The notes: generated by a model not told the origin, from the sequence alone. 64,000 nt of DNA from Janthinobacterium sp. 67 (GCF_002797895.1 NZ_PGES01000001.1:4960001-5024000); one strand, 5' to 3'; shown: positions 31,183 to 39,686, counted from the first letter of the stretch. Program-made: numbers and translations.

Positions 31183-31213
31183 GGTCGGCTTAGCGCGCAG
31201 CGCGTAAGCCGAC
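31180..31213. repeat. REP-like palindrome, unit 5 (AAGCCGAC variant), inverted orientation
   Basis: GTAGGTCGGCTTAGCGCGC / GCGCGTAAGCCGAC. It is opposite in orientation to unit 4 and followed by a T-run (31215-31220), so it may also terminate transcription before the dienelactone hydrolase gene. Confidence 0.85.
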
Positions 31214-31246
31214 ATTTTTTGTCAACACACCCTTCAGGAGAAACGC

Positions 31247-32131
31247 ATGAGCGACATGATCACCGATTGTGAAAGTTTGCTGGGCCAGAGCAGTTTGTCC
31301 GGGCCGGACGGCCGGCGTGGTTTCCTGAAGGTGGCGCTGGGCACGGGCTTTGCCGTGGCCGTGCTGCCCGTGGCGGCGCAAAACGTCATCAAGACGGATT
31401 CCGCCGGGCTCGTCACGGGCAGCATGTCGGTGATGGTCGACGGCCAGGCCGTGCCCGTGTACGCGGCCCAGCCGGAAGGCAAGACGGGTTTGCCTGTGGT
31501 ACTGGTTATTTCGGAAATCTTTGGCGTGCATGAACATATCGCCGACATGGCGCGCCGTTTCGCCAAGCAGGGTTATCTGGCGCTGGCGCCCGATCTGTTC
31601 GTGCGCCAGGGCGATCCGACCAAGGTCAGCAGCATTCCCGAATTGATGAAAGGCATCATCGCGAAGACGCCGGACGCGCAGGTGATGACGGACCTCGACG
31701 CGGTGGTGGCGTGGGCGAAACAGAATGGCGGCGACACGAGCCGCCTGGGCATCACGGGTTTCTGCTGGGGCGGGCGCATCACGTGGCTGTACGCGGCGCA
31801 CAATCCGGCCGTCAAGGCGGGCGTAGCCTGGTATGGCCGCCTGGTGGGCGAAGCGACTACCTTGCAGCCGAGCAACCCCATCGATATCGCCGCCAGCTTG
31901 AAGGTCCCCGTGCTGGGCTTGTATGGCGGCAAGGATACGGGCATCAGCCAGGAATCGATCGCGAAGATGAAGGAGGCGCTGGCCAAGGGCGGCAACAAGT
32001 CCGAATTCGTCGTGTACCCCGATGCGGGCCACGCCTTCAATGCCGATTACCGCCCCAGCTACGTGGCGGCCGATGCGAAAGACGGTTATGCGCGCTGCCT
32101 GGCCTGGTTCAAGCAGCACGGCGTGGCGTGA
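31247..32131 (+). CDS. Dienelactone hydrolase family protein with Tat-like signal
   Basis: 294 residues. An N-terminal GRRGFLKVALGTGFAVAVLP resembles a twin-arginine-like export signal. The alpha/beta-hydrolase core has the DLH glutamate in ISEIFGVHEH, nucleophile cysteine in GFCWGG, aspartate in YGGKDTG and histidine in YPDAGHAFNAD. Cysteine as nucleophile is typical of dienelactone hydrolases, which open lactone rings in aromatic degradation; no such pathway genes are adjacent, so the substrate is open. CAGGAGAAA precedes the ATG at 31247. Confidence 0.9.
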   Translation: MSDMITDCESLLGQSSLSGPDGRRGFLKVALGTGFAVAVLPVAAQNVIKTDSAGLVTGSMSVMVDGQAVPVYAAQPEGKTGLPVVLVISEIFGVHEHIADMARRFAKQGYLALAPDLFVRQGDPTKVSSIPELMKGIIAKTPDAQVMTDLDAVVAWAKQNGGDTSRLGITGFCWGGRITWLYAAHNPAVKAGVAWYGRLVGEATTLQPSNPIDIAASLKVPVLGLYGGKDTGISQESIAKMKEALAKGGNKSEFVVYPDAGHAFNADYRPSYVAADAKDGYARCLAWFKQHGVA

Positions 32132-32377
32132 CGCCGCAACAGAAAAACACCGCATTTCCCAGAAGTTAACGCGAAAGGCGCACCGGGCTGTAAAATGCCC
32201 GCTGCGCGCCAATGCAGTACAATTGCATCTTCATCGCGCGGCGCTGCCGCCAGACGCGCAAAAAATTAAACAATAGATAACAACGCATTCATCAGGCCAG
32301 ACGCCAGCATCGCGGGCGCCAGTGACCCGGCGCCATTTTGAGGTAAGAAAATCATCGATCCCGTCCTTATATCCATT

Positions 32378-33136
32378 TTGCTCGCGACCACGATCGCGGG
32401 CGTGTTGAGCATTACCGCGGCGGCGATCTTTTCGTTTGCATTCCTGTCCAAAGTGGTCGAGCGCATGGTCAGCTTGTCCGTTGGCATCATGTTGTCGACG
32501 TCATTGCTGCACGCCTTGCCCGAAGCGTTCGAATCGCAGGCGGACCCGCGCACCCTGTTCGCCACGCTGCTGGCGGGCTTGCTGGCCTTTTTCATGCTGG
32601 AAAAATTCGCCATCCTGCGCCATTCGCACCACCACGAAGGCGATGGCCACCACCATGCGCACGGCCACGACAAGCACGAAGCGGGCAAGGCCGGCTGGAT
32701 GATCCTGGTCGGCGACGGCATGCACAATTTTACGGACGGCATTCTGATCGCCGCCGCCTTCCTGGCCGACCCGAAGCTGGGTCTGGTGACGGGCCTGGCC
32801 ATCATCGCGCATGAAATTCCGCAGGAAATAGGCGATTTCATCGTGCTGCTCAATGCCGGTTTCTCGCGCCTGCGCGCCTACATCTTCAACCTGCTGTGCA
32901 GCCTGATGGCGGTGGCGGGCGGCCTGCTTGGCTATTTCACCCTGGACCGCGCCAGCAATCTGATTCCTTACGTGCTCGTGTTCGCCTCGTCAGGCTTCAT
33001 CTACATCGCCTTGAGCGACCTGATGCCGCAGATGCAGCGCCGCGCCACCTTGCGCGAAACCATTCCGCAAGTGCTCTTGATCGCGCTGGGCGTGTGCATC
33101 GTGCTGTTCCTGACGCACAAGCGCCACGGCGGTTGA
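32378..33136 (+). CDS. ZIP-family divalent metal transporter (start codon ambiguous)
   Basis: About 252 residues from the TTG at 32378, or 260 if translation begins at the ATC at 32354. There are about seven to eight helices, a histidine-rich cytoplasmic loop (HSHHHEGDGHHHAHGHDKHE) and the ZIP metal sites DGMHNFTDGILIAA and IIAHEIPQEIGDF. It should move Zn2+ or related ions across the inner membrane. The only good Shine-Dalgarno (GAGGTAAG at 32339-32347) is spaced for an ATC codon giving IDPVLISILL..., and no ATG, GTG or TTG is available there. A GGCGCC/GGCGCC hairpin lies just before it. Regulation (for example Zur) is not evident. Confidence 0.88.
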   Translation: MLATTIAGVLSITAAAIFSFAFLSKVVERMVSLSVGIMLSTSLLHALPEAFESQADPRTLFATLLAGLLAFFMLEKFAILRHSHHHEGDGHHHAHGHDKHEAGKAGWMILVGDGMHNFTDGILIAAAFLADPKLGLVTGLAIIAHEIPQEIGDFIVLLNAGFSRLRAYIFNLLCSLMAVAGGLLGYFTLDRASNLIPYVLVFASSGFIYIALSDLMPQMQRRATLRETIPQVLLIALGVCIVLFLTHKRHGG

Positions 33137-33163
33137 TGTACTGACTGCGTGAGTGTAGTATTG

Positions 33164-33190
33164 CCTTTCTGACTAACTTGCACAGAAAGG
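33164..33190 (+). promoter_or_regulatory. Hairpin overlapping the leader-peptide Shine-Dalgarno
   Basis: CCTTTCTG (33164-33171) is a perfect complement of CAGAAAGG (33183-33190), the 5' half of the AAAGGAGG ribosome site of the leader peptide. Downstream TCCTTTCCTG and CCCTCCTCC (33305-33327) could pair with the same segment instead. Confidence 0.45.
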
Positions 33191-33198
33191 AGGAAAAT

Positions 33199-33285
33199 AT
33201 GGAAATTTTTATGCTCGCCCTATGGGATGCGCGTTCTTTAAGCGCATTTGCCAGCTCTTGCCCACGTTCTATCGCGCTGCGATAA
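33199..33285 (+). CDS. Putative 28-residue leader peptide upstream of the ABC-F gene
   Basis: The ATG at 33199 follows a near-perfect Shine-Dalgarno (AAAGGAGG, 6 nt spacing), the best in the region. It encodes MEIFMLALWDARSLSAFASS then CPRSIALR and ends TAA at 33285, 108 bp before the ABC-F ATG. Leader peptides that sense ribosome stalling commonly control antibiotic-resistance ABC-F genes (family knowledge). The inverted repeats around it fit a translational or transcriptional attenuator, but no classical T-tract terminator is visible. Confidence 0.45.
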   Translation: MEIFMLALWDARSLSAFASSCPRSIALR

Positions 33286-33393
33286 CCTGGCCAGAGCAAA
33301 GTTACCCTCCTCCACGAGTCCTTTCCTGGTACTCCGTTGTCGTTAGCGCTCCTGGTAACGCGGATGCTTGCATCCCGAACAAAGACAAGAGCC

Positions 33394-35130
33394 ATGACTA
33401 CCCTTATCTCGACACAAGCTTTACAGCTGGATACCCACGACGGTTTCCTGTTCAACGAACTCGCCTTTACCTTGCGCCAGGGCGACCGCATCGGCCTGAT
33501 CGGCCACAATGGTTGCGGCAAATCCACCTTGCTGGGTCTGCTCAGCGGCACGCGCGAAGCCTCGTCCGGCACCATTCATGTCGCCCGTGCCTGCCGCTTG
33601 CAGCACGTGGAGCAGCATTTGCCAGCCGAACTTGCCGGCCTGAGCCTGTACGACGCCTTGCTGGCGCCCGTGCTGGACCAGCCGGAGCTGCATTGGCGGG
33701 TCGACAGCCTGCTGGCCGAACTCGGTTTTGATCAAGAAACTGCGCAAGTGCCCGTGCACTCGCTGTCCGGCGGCCAGCACACGCGGCTGCTGCTGGGCCG
33801 TGCCCTGCTGCAGGAGCCGAACGTGCTGCTGCTCGACGAACCGAGCAATCACCTGGACTTGCCGTCCTTGCTGTGGCTCGAGCAATTCCTGCTGGCCTGG
33901 CGCGGCGCCTTCATCCTCGTCTCGCACGACCAGCGCCTGCTCGACAACGTGGCTACGCGCAGCTGGATCTTGCGCGACAGCCGCCTCTACGACTTTGACT
34001 TGCCGTGCGGCCCCGCGCTGGCGGCGCTTGCCGAAGCGGATATGGCCGCTGCCGCCCGCCATGCGGCCGAGCAAAAGGAAATCGACCGCCTGTCGGCCAG
34101 CAGCGCCCGCCTGGCCCTGTGGGGCCGCACCTATGACAATGAAGACCTGGCGCGCAAGGCCAAGACCATGCAGCGGCGCATCGACAAACTGAAGGAGGAA
34201 CAGTCGTTCGTCAGCGATGGCGCGCCGTGGCGCTTGAGCCTGCGCGGCAAGGCGCTGGCGGCCGACCAGCTGCTGGCGCTGGACGACCTGAACGTGCGCG
34301 CCGTGCCGCAATCTCCCGTGCTGTTCCACGTCGACCAGCTGTGGCTGAAACCGGGCGACCGCATCGCCTTGCTGGGCGCCAACGGCAGCGGCAAGTCGTC
34401 CCTGCTGCGCCTGTGCTGGCAAGCGATACAGGCGCAGGAGGAACGCAGCGGCCTGCGCTACCACCACGCCGCCAACATCGGTTACTACGACCAGTTGCTC
34501 AAGCAACTGGCCGATGACGCCGACCTGTCCGACGCCCTGTATCCGTTTGCCGTGCAAAACGAGGCCGCGCGCAGCCAGGTGGCGCGCAAGCAGGCCTTGA
34601 TCGCGGCCGGTTTTCCGTATGCGCGCCATGGTCAGACGGTGGCGACCCTGAGCGGCGGCGAGCGGGCGCGGCTGCTGTTCCTGGGCTTGTCGCTGGCCAG
34701 CTACCACTTGTTGCTGCTGGACGAGCCGAGCAACCACCTGGACATGCAGGGCAAGGCGGAGCTGGGGCAAGCCTTGCAGGGTTTTGAAGGGGGCTGCCTG
34801 CTGGTGTCGCACGACCGCGACCTGATCGAAACGGCGTGCAACCGTTTTTGGGTGGTGGCCGATGGCCAGCTGGAAGAGTGGCCGGACGCGGCCAGCGCGT
34901 ATGCACGACTCAGTGTGGAAGATGGGCAAGCGTTGACGCCCGCGCCAACAGTGGAGCATGCCTCTGCGGTATTGGCGGACGTCGACGTGCAGCTGGAACG
35001 CTTGTGCGAACTGGAGCAATTGCTGGCGGAAGACCTGGCCCGCAAGCCGCGCCACCAAAAGCCGGCCAGTCAGCAGGCGTGGCTGGCGGAACTGGAACGG
35101 CTGAATCTGGCGCTGGGGATAACGTCGTAG
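33394..35130 (+). CDS. ABC-F family ATPase (ribosome-associated, antibiotic-resistance-like)
   Basis: 578 residues, no membrane segments, two ABC domains. The first has Walker A GHNGCGKST, signature LSGGQ and LLLDEPSNHLD; the second has GANGSGKSS, LSGGER and LLLDEPSNHLD. The inter-domain linker (ARKAKTMQRRIDKLKEEQ) is the arm that enters the ribosomal E site in ABC-F proteins, and a short helical C-terminal extension follows. Such proteins either aid translation (Uup/EttA type) or protect against ribosome-targeting antibiotics; the leader peptide favours the latter. The ATG at 33394 has only a weak Shine-Dalgarno. Confidence 0.92.
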   Translation: MTTLISTQALQLDTHDGFLFNELAFTLRQGDRIGLIGHNGCGKSTLLGLLSGTREASSGTIHVARACRLQHVEQHLPAELAGLSLYDALLAPVLDQPELHWRVDSLLAELGFDQETAQVPVHSLSGGQHTRLLLGRALLQEPNVLLLDEPSNHLDLPSLLWLEQFLLAWRGAFILVSHDQRLLDNVATRSWILRDSRLYDFDLPCGPALAALAEADMAAAARHAAEQKEIDRLSASSARLALWGRTYDNEDLARKAKTMQRRIDKLKEEQSFVSDGAPWRLSLRGKALAADQLLALDDLNVRAVPQSPVLFHVDQLWLKPGDRIALLGANGSGKSSLLRLCWQAIQAQEERSGLRYHHAANIGYYDQLLKQLADDADLSDALYPFAVQNEAARSQVARKQALIAAGFPYARHGQTVATLSGGERARLLFLGLSLASYHLLLLDEPSNHLDMQGKAELGQALQGFEGGCLLVSHDRDLIETACNRFWVVADGQLEEWPDAASAYARLSVEDGQALTPAPTVEHASAVLADVDVQLERLCELEQLLAEDLARKPRHQKPASQQAWLAELERLNLALGITS

Positions 35131-35147
35131 TTACCCACAGGTAAAGA

Positions 35148-35177
35148 AATGGCGGACCATCTGGTCCGCCATTTTTT
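35148..35177. terminator. Bidirectional terminator between the ABC-F and sulfurtransferase genes
   Basis: AATGGCGGACC/GGTCCGCCATT stem with a 4-nt loop, then TTTTTT on the plus strand and AAA on the left. It serves both convergent genes. Confidence 0.88.
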
Positions 35178-36027
35178 AATTCCCCGTCGCCACGGGCCGC
35201 GCCGGATCGGCGCACCATTCGCTCCACGAGCCCGGATACAGGGCCGCGCCAGGCAAGCCGGCCACTTCCATGGCCAGCAGGTTGTGGCAAGCCGTCACGC
35301 CGGAGCCGCACTGCAGGATGGCCGCTTGCGGTGAGTCTATCAATGCGCTGAAGTCGCGCTGCAGTTCGTCCGCACTTTTGAAACGGCCGTCCGCTTGCAG
35401 GTTATCCTTGAAGAAACGGTTTTTCGCGCCGGGGATGTGGCCGCCCACGGGGTCGATGGTTTCGTTTTCGCCCCGGTAGCGGTCGGGCGCGCGCGCGTCG
35501 ATGACGGTCAGCGCCTGGGTTTCCAGGTTGGCGACGACGTCCTGTACGCTGACCGTGCGCGTCAGGCTGGCTTTTTCCGTGATGTTGCCGACGGGGCGGG
35601 GCGCCACCGGCGTGACCACGGGCAAACCTTGCGCCTGCCAGGCGGCCAGGCCGCCGTCGAGCACGGCGACGGCGGGATGGCCGAGCCAGCGCAGCAGCCA
35701 CCACAAACGGGCGGCGAACATGCCGCCCTGGCCGTCGTAGGCGACAACTTGCGTGTCGTCGTCGATGCCCCAGCCCCGCAGGGTGGCCAGCAGGGCGTTG
35801 CGGTCGGGCAAGGGATGCCGTCCCGTAAAGTCCGCGCCGCGCGCCGTCTTGGGGCCGGACAGGGCCGTGTCGATATCGGCGAACTGCGCGTTCTGGATGT
35901 GGCCGGCGGCAAACGCATCGCTGCCGGCCGTCGGCTTGAGCAAGTCGTGGCGGCAATCGAGGATCACCCAGTTGCTGTCGTTCAGGTGGTCGGCCAGTTC
36001 GCTGGCCTGGATCAAGGTGGTGTACAT
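35176..36027 (-). CDS. sseA: Sulfurtransferase (tandem-rhodanese, 3-mercaptopyruvate/thiosulfate type)
   Basis: 283 residues with two rhodanese domains: an inactive N-terminal one (VILDCRHDLLKPTAGSDAF) and a catalytic C-terminal one with the cysteine loop QCGSGVTACHN. The CGSGVTA loop is typical of mercaptopyruvate sulfurtransferases, which transfer sulfane sulfur to thiols or cyanide. The GHIPGAKN motif and the end PGSWSEWCADP are also characteristic. The ATG at 36027 follows AAAGGAG. It is 13 bp after the EamA transporter gene on the same strand, probably one operon. Confidence 0.93.
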   Translation of the reverse strand: MYTTLIQASELADHLNDSNWVILDCRHDLLKPTAGSDAFAAGHIQNAQFADIDTALSGPKTARGADFTGRHPLPDRNALLATLRGWGIDDDTQVVAYDGQGGMFAARLWWLLRWLGHPAVAVLDGGLAAWQAQGLPVVTPVAPRPVGNITEKASLTRTVSVQDVVANLETQALTVIDARAPDRYRGENETIDPVGGHIPGAKNRFFKDNLQADGRFKSADELQRDFSALIDSPQAAILQCGSGVTACHNLLAMEVAGLPGAALYPGSWSEWCADPARPVATGN

Positions 36028-36040
36028 CGGAAACGCTCCT

Positions 36041-36964
36041 TTACACTTCGCTGGCAATCGGATCCGTGCGCGCGATCGCCGCGCCACGGGCCGTGTTGCG
36101 GGTATTGTAATAGGTTGCCGCGATGCCGGAAGCGAGAATGATGCCGATGCCGGTCCAGCCGTGCCAATCGAACAGGTCGCCAAAGATCACCACGCCCCAG
36201 AAGCTGGAAAAGACGATGCCTGTGTATTGCAGGTTGGCCACCACGAGGGTCTTGCCCAGGCGATAGGCACGCGTCATGGCCATCTGCGCCATGGTGGCGC
36301 ACAGACCGATAGCGGCCAGCAAGCCGATGCCGTAGCCGCTCGTGTGCGCATGCCAGACGATGGGGCCGCCGCCGGCGCTGGCCACGTGGCCGATCACGCC
36401 GGCAAGGAAATTGACGACCGAGAAATAAAACACGACCCGGTATTCGGGCTCGCCCAGCAAGCCCAGTTTACGCACCTGCAAATAGGCGAGGGCAGACAGC
36501 ATGCCGGAAATCAATGCCGTGATGGCGCCGGCCAGCTGGTCCGTCTCGAACACGGGTTGCAGCAGCAGGGTCACGCCGACAAAGCTCATGGCAATGGCCG
36601 CCACCAGCGGCCACTCGACCTGTTTCATGCCTTTCCAGAAGCCGCCGGCCAGCAGGATCACGGCGATCCAGATGGGCGCCATGTAATTCAAGGTCATGGC
36701 CGTGGCCAGCGGCAGGATGGCGATCGCGTAAAACCACAGCCACAGGGCGATCACGCCCACCACGCCGCGCCACAGATGCTGGCCCGGCATCGTGGTTTTG
36801 AAGCTGCCGCCCTGGTAGAGGATGGTGCAGCTCATGACGATCATGCCGATGATGCCGCGGTACATGACGATTTCGGACGTCGAATACATATCCGACGCCA
36901 ATTTGACGCACACGCCCATGATGGCGAACATGAAACTGGCAAATAGCATCCAAAGCGATTGCAT
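36041..36964 (-). CDS. EamA/DMT-family membrane transporter
   Basis: 307 residues, about ten helices in two EamA repeats. Family segments include MLFASFMFAIMGVCVKLASD, LNYMAPIWIAVILLAG and GIGIILASGIAATYYN. The drug/metabolite transporter superfamily exports metabolites or amino acids; the substrate cannot be inferred. It leads an operon with the sulfurtransferase, which might point to a sulfur compound (inference only). Confidence 0.88.
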   Translation of the reverse strand: MQSLWMLFASFMFAIMGVCVKLASDMYSTSEIVMYRGIIGMIVMSCTILYQGGSFKTTMPGQHLWRGVVGVIALWLWFYAIAILPLATAMTLNYMAPIWIAVILLAGGFWKGMKQVEWPLVAAIAMSFVGVTLLLQPVFETDQLAGAITALISGMLSALAYLQVRKLGLLGEPEYRVVFYFSVVNFLAGVIGHVASAGGGPIVWHAHTSGYGIGLLAAIGLCATMAQMAMTRAYRLGKTLVVANLQYTGIVFSSFWGVVIFGDLFDWHGWTGIGIILASGIAATYYNTRNTARGAAIARTDPIASEV

Positions 36965-36980
36965 GAGAAATCCTGACGAT

Positions 36981-37008
36981 GAAAAAGAAAAGGCCGCGCA
37001 ATGCGGCC
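36981..37008 (-). terminator. Terminator after the Rieske oxygenase gene
   Basis: Minus strand GGCCGC/GCGGCC with a 5-nt loop, then TTTTCTTTTTC. It sits between the oxygenase stop and the EamA start. Confidence 0.8.
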
Positions 37009-37018
37009 CTGGAGGGAA

Positions 37019-38119
37019 TTACAGTTCGATATTATTGCGGTACCACTCGTGGAAGTGCTGCATGCCGTCTTCCATGGGCGACTGGTAAGGGCCCACTTCG
37101 CTCACGCCGCGCGCCATCAGGGCCTTGCGGCCCGCATCCATGCGCTGGGCGATTTCATCGTCCTCGACGCAGGTTTCCATGTAGGCAGCCCGTTCCGCTT
37201 CGACGAAGTCGCGCTCGAACAGCACGATTTCTTCCGGGTAATAGAATTCCACCACGTTGCGCGTCTTTTGCGGGCCATCGGGCCACAGGGTCGAGACGAC
37301 GAGCACGTGCGGATACCATTCGACCATGATGTTCGGATACAGGGTCAGCCAGATGGCGCCATACGGCGGCGCTTCGCCGCCACGGAATTGCAGCACCTGC
37401 TCTTGCCATTTCTTGTAGGCAGGCGAACCGGCCTGCTGCAAGCCGCGGTGCACGCCCACCGTTTGCACGCTGTAATCCTTGCCGAACTCCCAGCGCAGGT
37501 CGTCGCAGCTGACGAAGCTGCCCAGCCCCGGGTGGAACGGTTCGACGTGATAATCCTCGAGGTAGACTTCGATGAAAGTCTTCCAGTTGTAGTCGCACTC
37601 GTGGATTTCCACGTGGTCGAACATGTAGCCGGAAAAATCGAGGTCTTTCGAGACGGACAAATCTTTCAATTTTTCCATCACGTTGTAGCCGTTTTGCTCG
37701 AACAGCAAGCCATTCCAGCTTTGCAGCGGCGTTTTCGACAGGTTCAGGCACGGCGTCTCGGGGAAATGCGGCGCGCCGATCAGTTCACCCTTGAGGTCGT
37801 AAGTCCAGCGGTGCAGCGGGCAGACGATATGGTTGGCGTTGCCGCGGCCGTTGTACATCAGCGCCTGCCGGTGGCGGCACACGTTGGACAGCACTTCGAT
37901 GCCGTTGGCGTTGCGCACGAGCATGCGCCCCTCGTTCTCAGACGCCAGGGTCATAAAATCGCCGGTTTCCGGCACCATCAGCTCGTGCCCGACATAGCGC
38001 GGGCCGGCTTGGAACAATTGCTGCATTTCACGCTGCAACAGCGTTTCGTCAAAATAGACGTGGACCGGAAGTTGCGCGTTTGAGCGCGCCAGCTTGGCGT
38101 GAGTAGCCAGATCGGACAT
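37019..38119 (-). CDS. Rieske non-heme iron oxygenase, alpha subunit
   Basis: 366 residues. The N-terminal Rieske 2Fe-2S site is CRHRQALMYN followed by CPLHRWTYD (CxH...CxxH). The C-terminal catalytic domain has the iron ligands in EDYHVEPFHPG (two histidines), with the distal Asp/Glu unassigned. This is the aromatic ring-hydroxylating dioxygenase fold; related proteins hydroxylate or demethylate small substrates (choline/carnitine or aromatic type). No reductase, ferredoxin or beta subunit gene is adjacent. The ATG at 38119 begins conserved-looking sequence. Confidence 0.9.
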   Translation of the reverse strand: MSDLATHAKLARSNAQLPVHVYFDETLLQREMQQLFQAGPRYVGHELMVPETGDFMTLASENEGRMLVRNANGIEVLSNVCRHRQALMYNGRGNANHIVCPLHRWTYDLKGELIGAPHFPETPCLNLSKTPLQSWNGLLFEQNGYNVMEKLKDLSVSKDLDFSGYMFDHVEIHECDYNWKTFIEVYLEDYHVEPFHPGLGSFVSCDDLRWEFGKDYSVQTVGVHRGLQQAGSPAYKKWQEQVLQFRGGEAPPYGAIWLTLYPNIMVEWYPHVLVVSTLWPDGPQKTRNVVEFYYPEEIVLFERDFVEAERAAYMETCVEDDEIAQRMDAGRKALMARGVSEVGPYQSPMEDGMQHFHEWYRNNIEL

Positions 38120-38526
38120 CCCAACCCCCCATAAATGTACAACGGTCAGCAGTGCTCCAAGCCCTTGCCTGGACAACCGCTACAGAGAGAAAGAATCCGC
38201 AAAGACCTGAATTCAAATTTGTTGAAACGGTATTTCGGACAGAACCGGCGATTATAGCGCGGATCCGGCCTCGACATTGCCAAAACCCCCGGCAATTGGC
38301 GCACTTTAATGAGAAACGTTGTCATTTACCGTGCTATTTCCGCCAGATGGGGGCGATTGGACTAAAATTCACTGACAAACGGACAATGTCATAGACTTTG
38401 AGCGCACCGATTGCGCTTTAGTTTTCACTTAATAGTGTGGTTTGTTCTAAAATAACGCTTCTATGCTGGCCGGGAGTCCCCGGCGTCTCCCTACAAGCCC
38501 CTCGTGCCACGAAGAGATCTGAGTCT
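38120..38526. other. 407-bp intergenic region between the Rieske oxygenase and xseB
   Basis: This AT-richer divergent promoter region has no credible gene. The right part holds the xseB promoter; the left part must hold the oxygenase promoter, but no clear box was picked out. A short inverted repeat GGCCGGGAGTCCCCGGC lies at about 38467-38483 in the xseB leader. Confidence 0.7.
38424..38453 (+). promoter_or_regulatory. Promoter of the xseB-ispA-dxs operon
   Basis: TTCACT at 38424-38429, 18-bp spacer, TAAAAT at 38448-38453; about 65 nt of leader to the xseB ATG. Confidence 0.5.
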
Positions 38527-38778
38527 ATGTCGAAGAAATTAACTGCCGCTGCCGCAGCGCCGGCCTCGTTTGAAGAGGCGATGGCGGAACTGGCGCAGCT
38601 GGTAACGCAAATGGAAGCGGGCCAGTTGCCGCTGGAAGCATCGGTCGCGGCGTATCAGCGCGGCTCGGAACTGGTCAAGTATTGCGCTACCCAGCTCGAT
38701 AGCGTCGAAGCACAGGTGAAAGTATTGGAAGGCGACATGTTGAAACCGTTCGTGGATGCCGGCGAGGCCGCCCAATGA
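38527..38778 (+). CDS. xseB: Exodeoxyribonuclease VII small subunit
   Basis: 83 residues. The family core SFEEAMAELAQLVTQMEAGQ and LPLEASVAAYQRGSELVKYC is present. XseB binds the large subunit XseA to form a single-strand exonuclease. The ATG at 38527 is chosen by homology; a longer in-frame start lacks conservation. Its stop overlaps the ispA start (ATGATG), as in many proteobacteria where xseB-ispA-dxs are co-transcribed. Confidence 0.95.
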   Translation: MSKKLTAAAAAPASFEEAMAELAQLVTQMEAGQLPLEASVAAYQRGSELVKYCATQLDSVEAQVKVLEGDMLKPFVDAGEAAQ

Positions 38779-39686
38779 TGGCCAGCGTACAGCAAGACGG
38801 CGTCACCTTCGGCGACTGGATGCAAGCGACCCAGTCGGGCGTGGAAAGCCGGCTCGACCAGTTCCTGCCGGCGGCGGACGTGGTGCCGCACAAGCTGCAC
38901 GCGGCCATGCGCTATGCGCTGTTGGGTGGCGGCAAGCGCGTGCGTCCGCTGCTGGTGATGGCGGCGGGCGAATTGTTTGACGCCGATCAAGATACCCTCG
39001 CGCGCGCCGCTTGCGCGCTGGAAATGATTCACGTGTATTCGCTCGTGCATGACGACATGCCTTGCATGGATGACGACGCTTTACGCCGTGGCAAGCCCAC
39101 CGTGCACATCGCCTACGATGAAGCGACGGCCCTGCTGGTGGGCGACGCGCTGCAATCGCAGGCCTTCATGCTGCTGGCCGATGGCGCGGCGATTCCTCCG
39201 ACGCGGCAGATGGCCATGGTGCGCCTGCTGGCGCACGCGTCCGGGTCAAGCGGCATGTGCGGCGGCCAGGCGATCGACCTCGACAGCGTCGGCCTGGCCT
39301 TGACCTTGCCGCAGCTGGAACAGATGCATCAACTGAAAACGGGCGCCTTGCTGCGCGCGGCCGTGATCCTCGGCGCGCTGGCCGGCAAGGACTTGACGGC
39401 GGACGAGATGACTGCGCTGAACGCCTATGCGCGGGCCGTCGGGCTGGCGTTCCAGGTGGTCGACGACGTGCTCGACGCCACGGCCGATTCGGCCACCCTG
39501 GGCAAGACGGCGGGCAAGGATGCGGCCGCCAACAAGCCCACTTACGTATCGATACTAGGGCTGGAACCATCGAGAGCCCTGGCAGAACAATTGCGGTGCG
39601 ACGCCCATGCGGCGCTGGCGCCATTCGGGGACAAGGCACGCCGTCTGCGCGAGCTGGCGGACCTGGTCGTGCAGCGGAAGGCATAA
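38775..39686 (+). CDS. ispA: (2E,6E)-Farnesyl diphosphate synthase
   Basis: 303 residues. The first aspartate-rich motif is HDDMPCMDDD (DDxxxxD type), the second is VVDDVLDAT; GGGKRVRPLL and GMCGGQAIDL are also typical. It condenses DMAPP/GPP with IPP to farnesyl diphosphate, precursor of undecaprenyl phosphate and of the octaprenyl chain used by UbiA (59 kb). Start overlaps xseB; stop abuts the dxs ATG with no spacer. Confidence 0.96.
   Translation: MMASVQQDGVTFGDWMQATQSGVESRLDQFLPAADVVPHKLHAAMRYALLGGGKRVRPLLVMAAGELFDADQDTLARAACALEMIHVYSLVHDDMPCMDDDALRRGKPTVHIAYDEATALLVGDALQSQAFMLLADGAAIPPTRQMAMVRLLAHASGSSGMCGGQAIDLDSVGLALTLPQLEQMHQLKTGALLRAAVILGALAGKDLTADEMTALNAYARAVGLAFQVVDDVLDATADSATLGKTAGKDAAANKPTYVSILGLEPSRALAEQLRCDAHAALAPFGDKARRLRELADLVVQRKA

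Noticed and set aside
31247..31330. Dienelactone hydrolase N-terminus as a confident Tat signal
   Set aside because: The RR motif (GRRGFLK) is 20 residues in and the consensus is partial; reported only as Tat-like.
38467..38483. GC-rich inverted repeat in the xseB leader as a riboswitch
   Set aside because: Too short, and no conserved aptamer blocks are present.
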